Origin: Woeseiaceae bacterium
GTDB taxonomy: Bacteria > Pseudomonadota > Gammaproteobacteria > Steroidobacterales > Woeseiaceae
Direction of reading: 5' to 3'
DNA: 64,000 bases
Assembly: GCA_021773115.1 (NCBI GenBank)
Contig: JAJFKS010000034.1
Span: forward strand, 1 to 64,000
Shown: positions 63,483 to 64,000 of the stretch, piece by piece
How positions within the stretch are numbered: the first letter of the stretch is position 1
How the letters are laid out: each line of letters begins with the position of its first letter
The notes under the pieces: generated by a model
What the model was told of the DNA's origin: nothing
Database searches by the model: none
What the model saw: only the letters and a program-made list of their open reading frames with translations
Program-made: the position numbers and the translations under genes

Positions 63483-64000
63483 ATGAACAAAAGTTACCGG
63501 ATTTCACTTGCCTTCCTTTCGGTGTTCGCCGCTTGTGCCGCTTGTGCGCAACAAGATAACGGTCAGCAACCCAACATCATTTTCATCTTTGCCGATGATT
63601 GGGGATACGGCGACCTGAGTTCCCACGGAAGCACGTGGGTTGAAACGCCCAACATCGACGCGATGGCAAGCGAAGGCATCGATTTTGGCAATTTCACGGT
63701 CAACAGCCCGGTCTGTTCCCCAAGCCGTGCCGCGGTGATGACGGGGCAATTCCCGGCGCGCAACAGTGTTCATCAACATTTCGCGGGCATCGACTCCAAT
63801 GCGGAGAGGGGCATGCCCGACTGGCTGGACCCCACCGTGCCGATGTTACCCAGGCTGTTACAAAACGCCGGCTACAAAACGGGCCACTTCGGCAAATGGC
63901 ACCTTGGCAAAGGTACCGATGCCCCTTCGGAAGACGAATACGGTTACGACGAGTACGCGACATATAATGGGTCGACTAATAATGTAATAAAAGCCAACGG
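63483..64000 (+). CDS. S1-family sulfatase (cut by window edge)
   Basis: The first 172 residues are present: signal peptide (AACAACAQQ), QPNIIFIFADDWGYGDLSSH, VCSPSRAAVMTGQFP (formylglycine site) and GYKTGHFGKWHLGKG. It starts 8 bp after the GH29 stop, so the two are one operon. It is the intact relative of the broken sulfatase at 30884. Confidence 0.92.
   Translation, partial: MNKSYRISLAFLSVFAACAACAQQDNGQQPNIIFIFADDWGYGDLSSHGSTWVETPNIDAMASEGIDFGNFTVNSPVCSPSRAAVMTGQFPARNSVHQHFAGIDSNAERGMPDWLDPTVPMLPRLLQNAGYKTGHFGKWHLGKGTDAPSEDEYGYDEYATYNGSTNNVIKAN

Noticed and set aside
1-64000. CRISPR arrays, rRNA and tRNA genes
   Set aside because: I looked for regular direct repeats with spacers and for conserved rRNA/tRNA segments and saw none.

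Overview
The window looks like a chromosomal segment of a marine gammaproteobacterium. Support comes from Proteobacterial-type TonB-dependent receptors (TBDTs), a PhoB-type regulator, FadR/GntR and IclR regulators, many S1 sulfatases, and the non-phosphorylating L-fucose pathway. The genus is not determined. No rRNA, tRNA or CRISPR array was seen.

Region A (about 0.5-22.7 kb) reads as a phosphate-starvation locus. It holds a PhoA-type alkaline phosphatase, a PhoD phosphodiesterase/phosphatase paired with a TBDT, and a second TBDT with a small beta-propeller protein. It also holds a divergent PAP2 phosphatase and GT4 glycosyltransferase pair that could make phosphorus-free membrane lipid. A PhoX-like protein, an orphan OmpR/PhoB-type response regulator, and an outer-membrane lipoprotein/TBDT pair complete the set. 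Heptamers resembling CTGTAAC, repeated every 11 bp as in Pho boxes, lie upstream of six of these units, including the regulator itself. Between them are a small exported protein next to a ribbon-helix-helix regulator and a decayed TolB/TPR-type gene with in-frame stops. The left edge carries an IS3 tail and the 3' end (domains V-VI) of a group II intron abutting phoA.

Region B (about 22.7-26.3 kb) is a graveyard of IS fragments (IS3, IS256, IS6) mixed with small genes: an FMN reductase, a zinc ribbon, an MbcA/ParS-like antitoxin and a small membrane protein.

Region C (26.3 kb to the end) is a large polysaccharide-utilisation locus for a sulfated fucose polymer (fucoidan type). It has three GH29 fucosidases (one fused to a second TIM-barrel domain, one carrying the stub of an SGNH hydrolase), a GH95 enzyme, GHL15-like and GH29-like hydrolases, an esterase, five intact or edge-truncated sulfatases and one broken sulfatase, and two large TBDTs. 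Catabolic genes take L-fucose through lactone, L-fuconate, 2-keto-3-deoxy-fuconate and its diketo form to pyruvate plus L-lactate: AKR dehydrogenase, amidohydrolase lactonase, enolase-family dehydratase, SDR, FAH-type hydrolase and lactate dehydrogenase. No sugar permease is present.

The most striking points are three. (1) The fucose module (lactonase, AKR, dehydratase, operator, IclR, TBDT) occurs twice, and the two copies have lost different genes, so together they make about one full set. (2) An undescribed 13-bp operator element near TTGCATATATACA recurs in pairs phased 18-20 bp apart at eight places, always at promoters of this locus. (3) The divergent SGNH/GHL15 promoter region at 37.8 kb has a decayed second copy at 30.4-30.7 kb, and both copies show gene fusions or deletions. 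Two AT-rich blocks (about 33.2-34.6 and 39.0-41.0 kb) point to genes brought in from a lower-GC donor.
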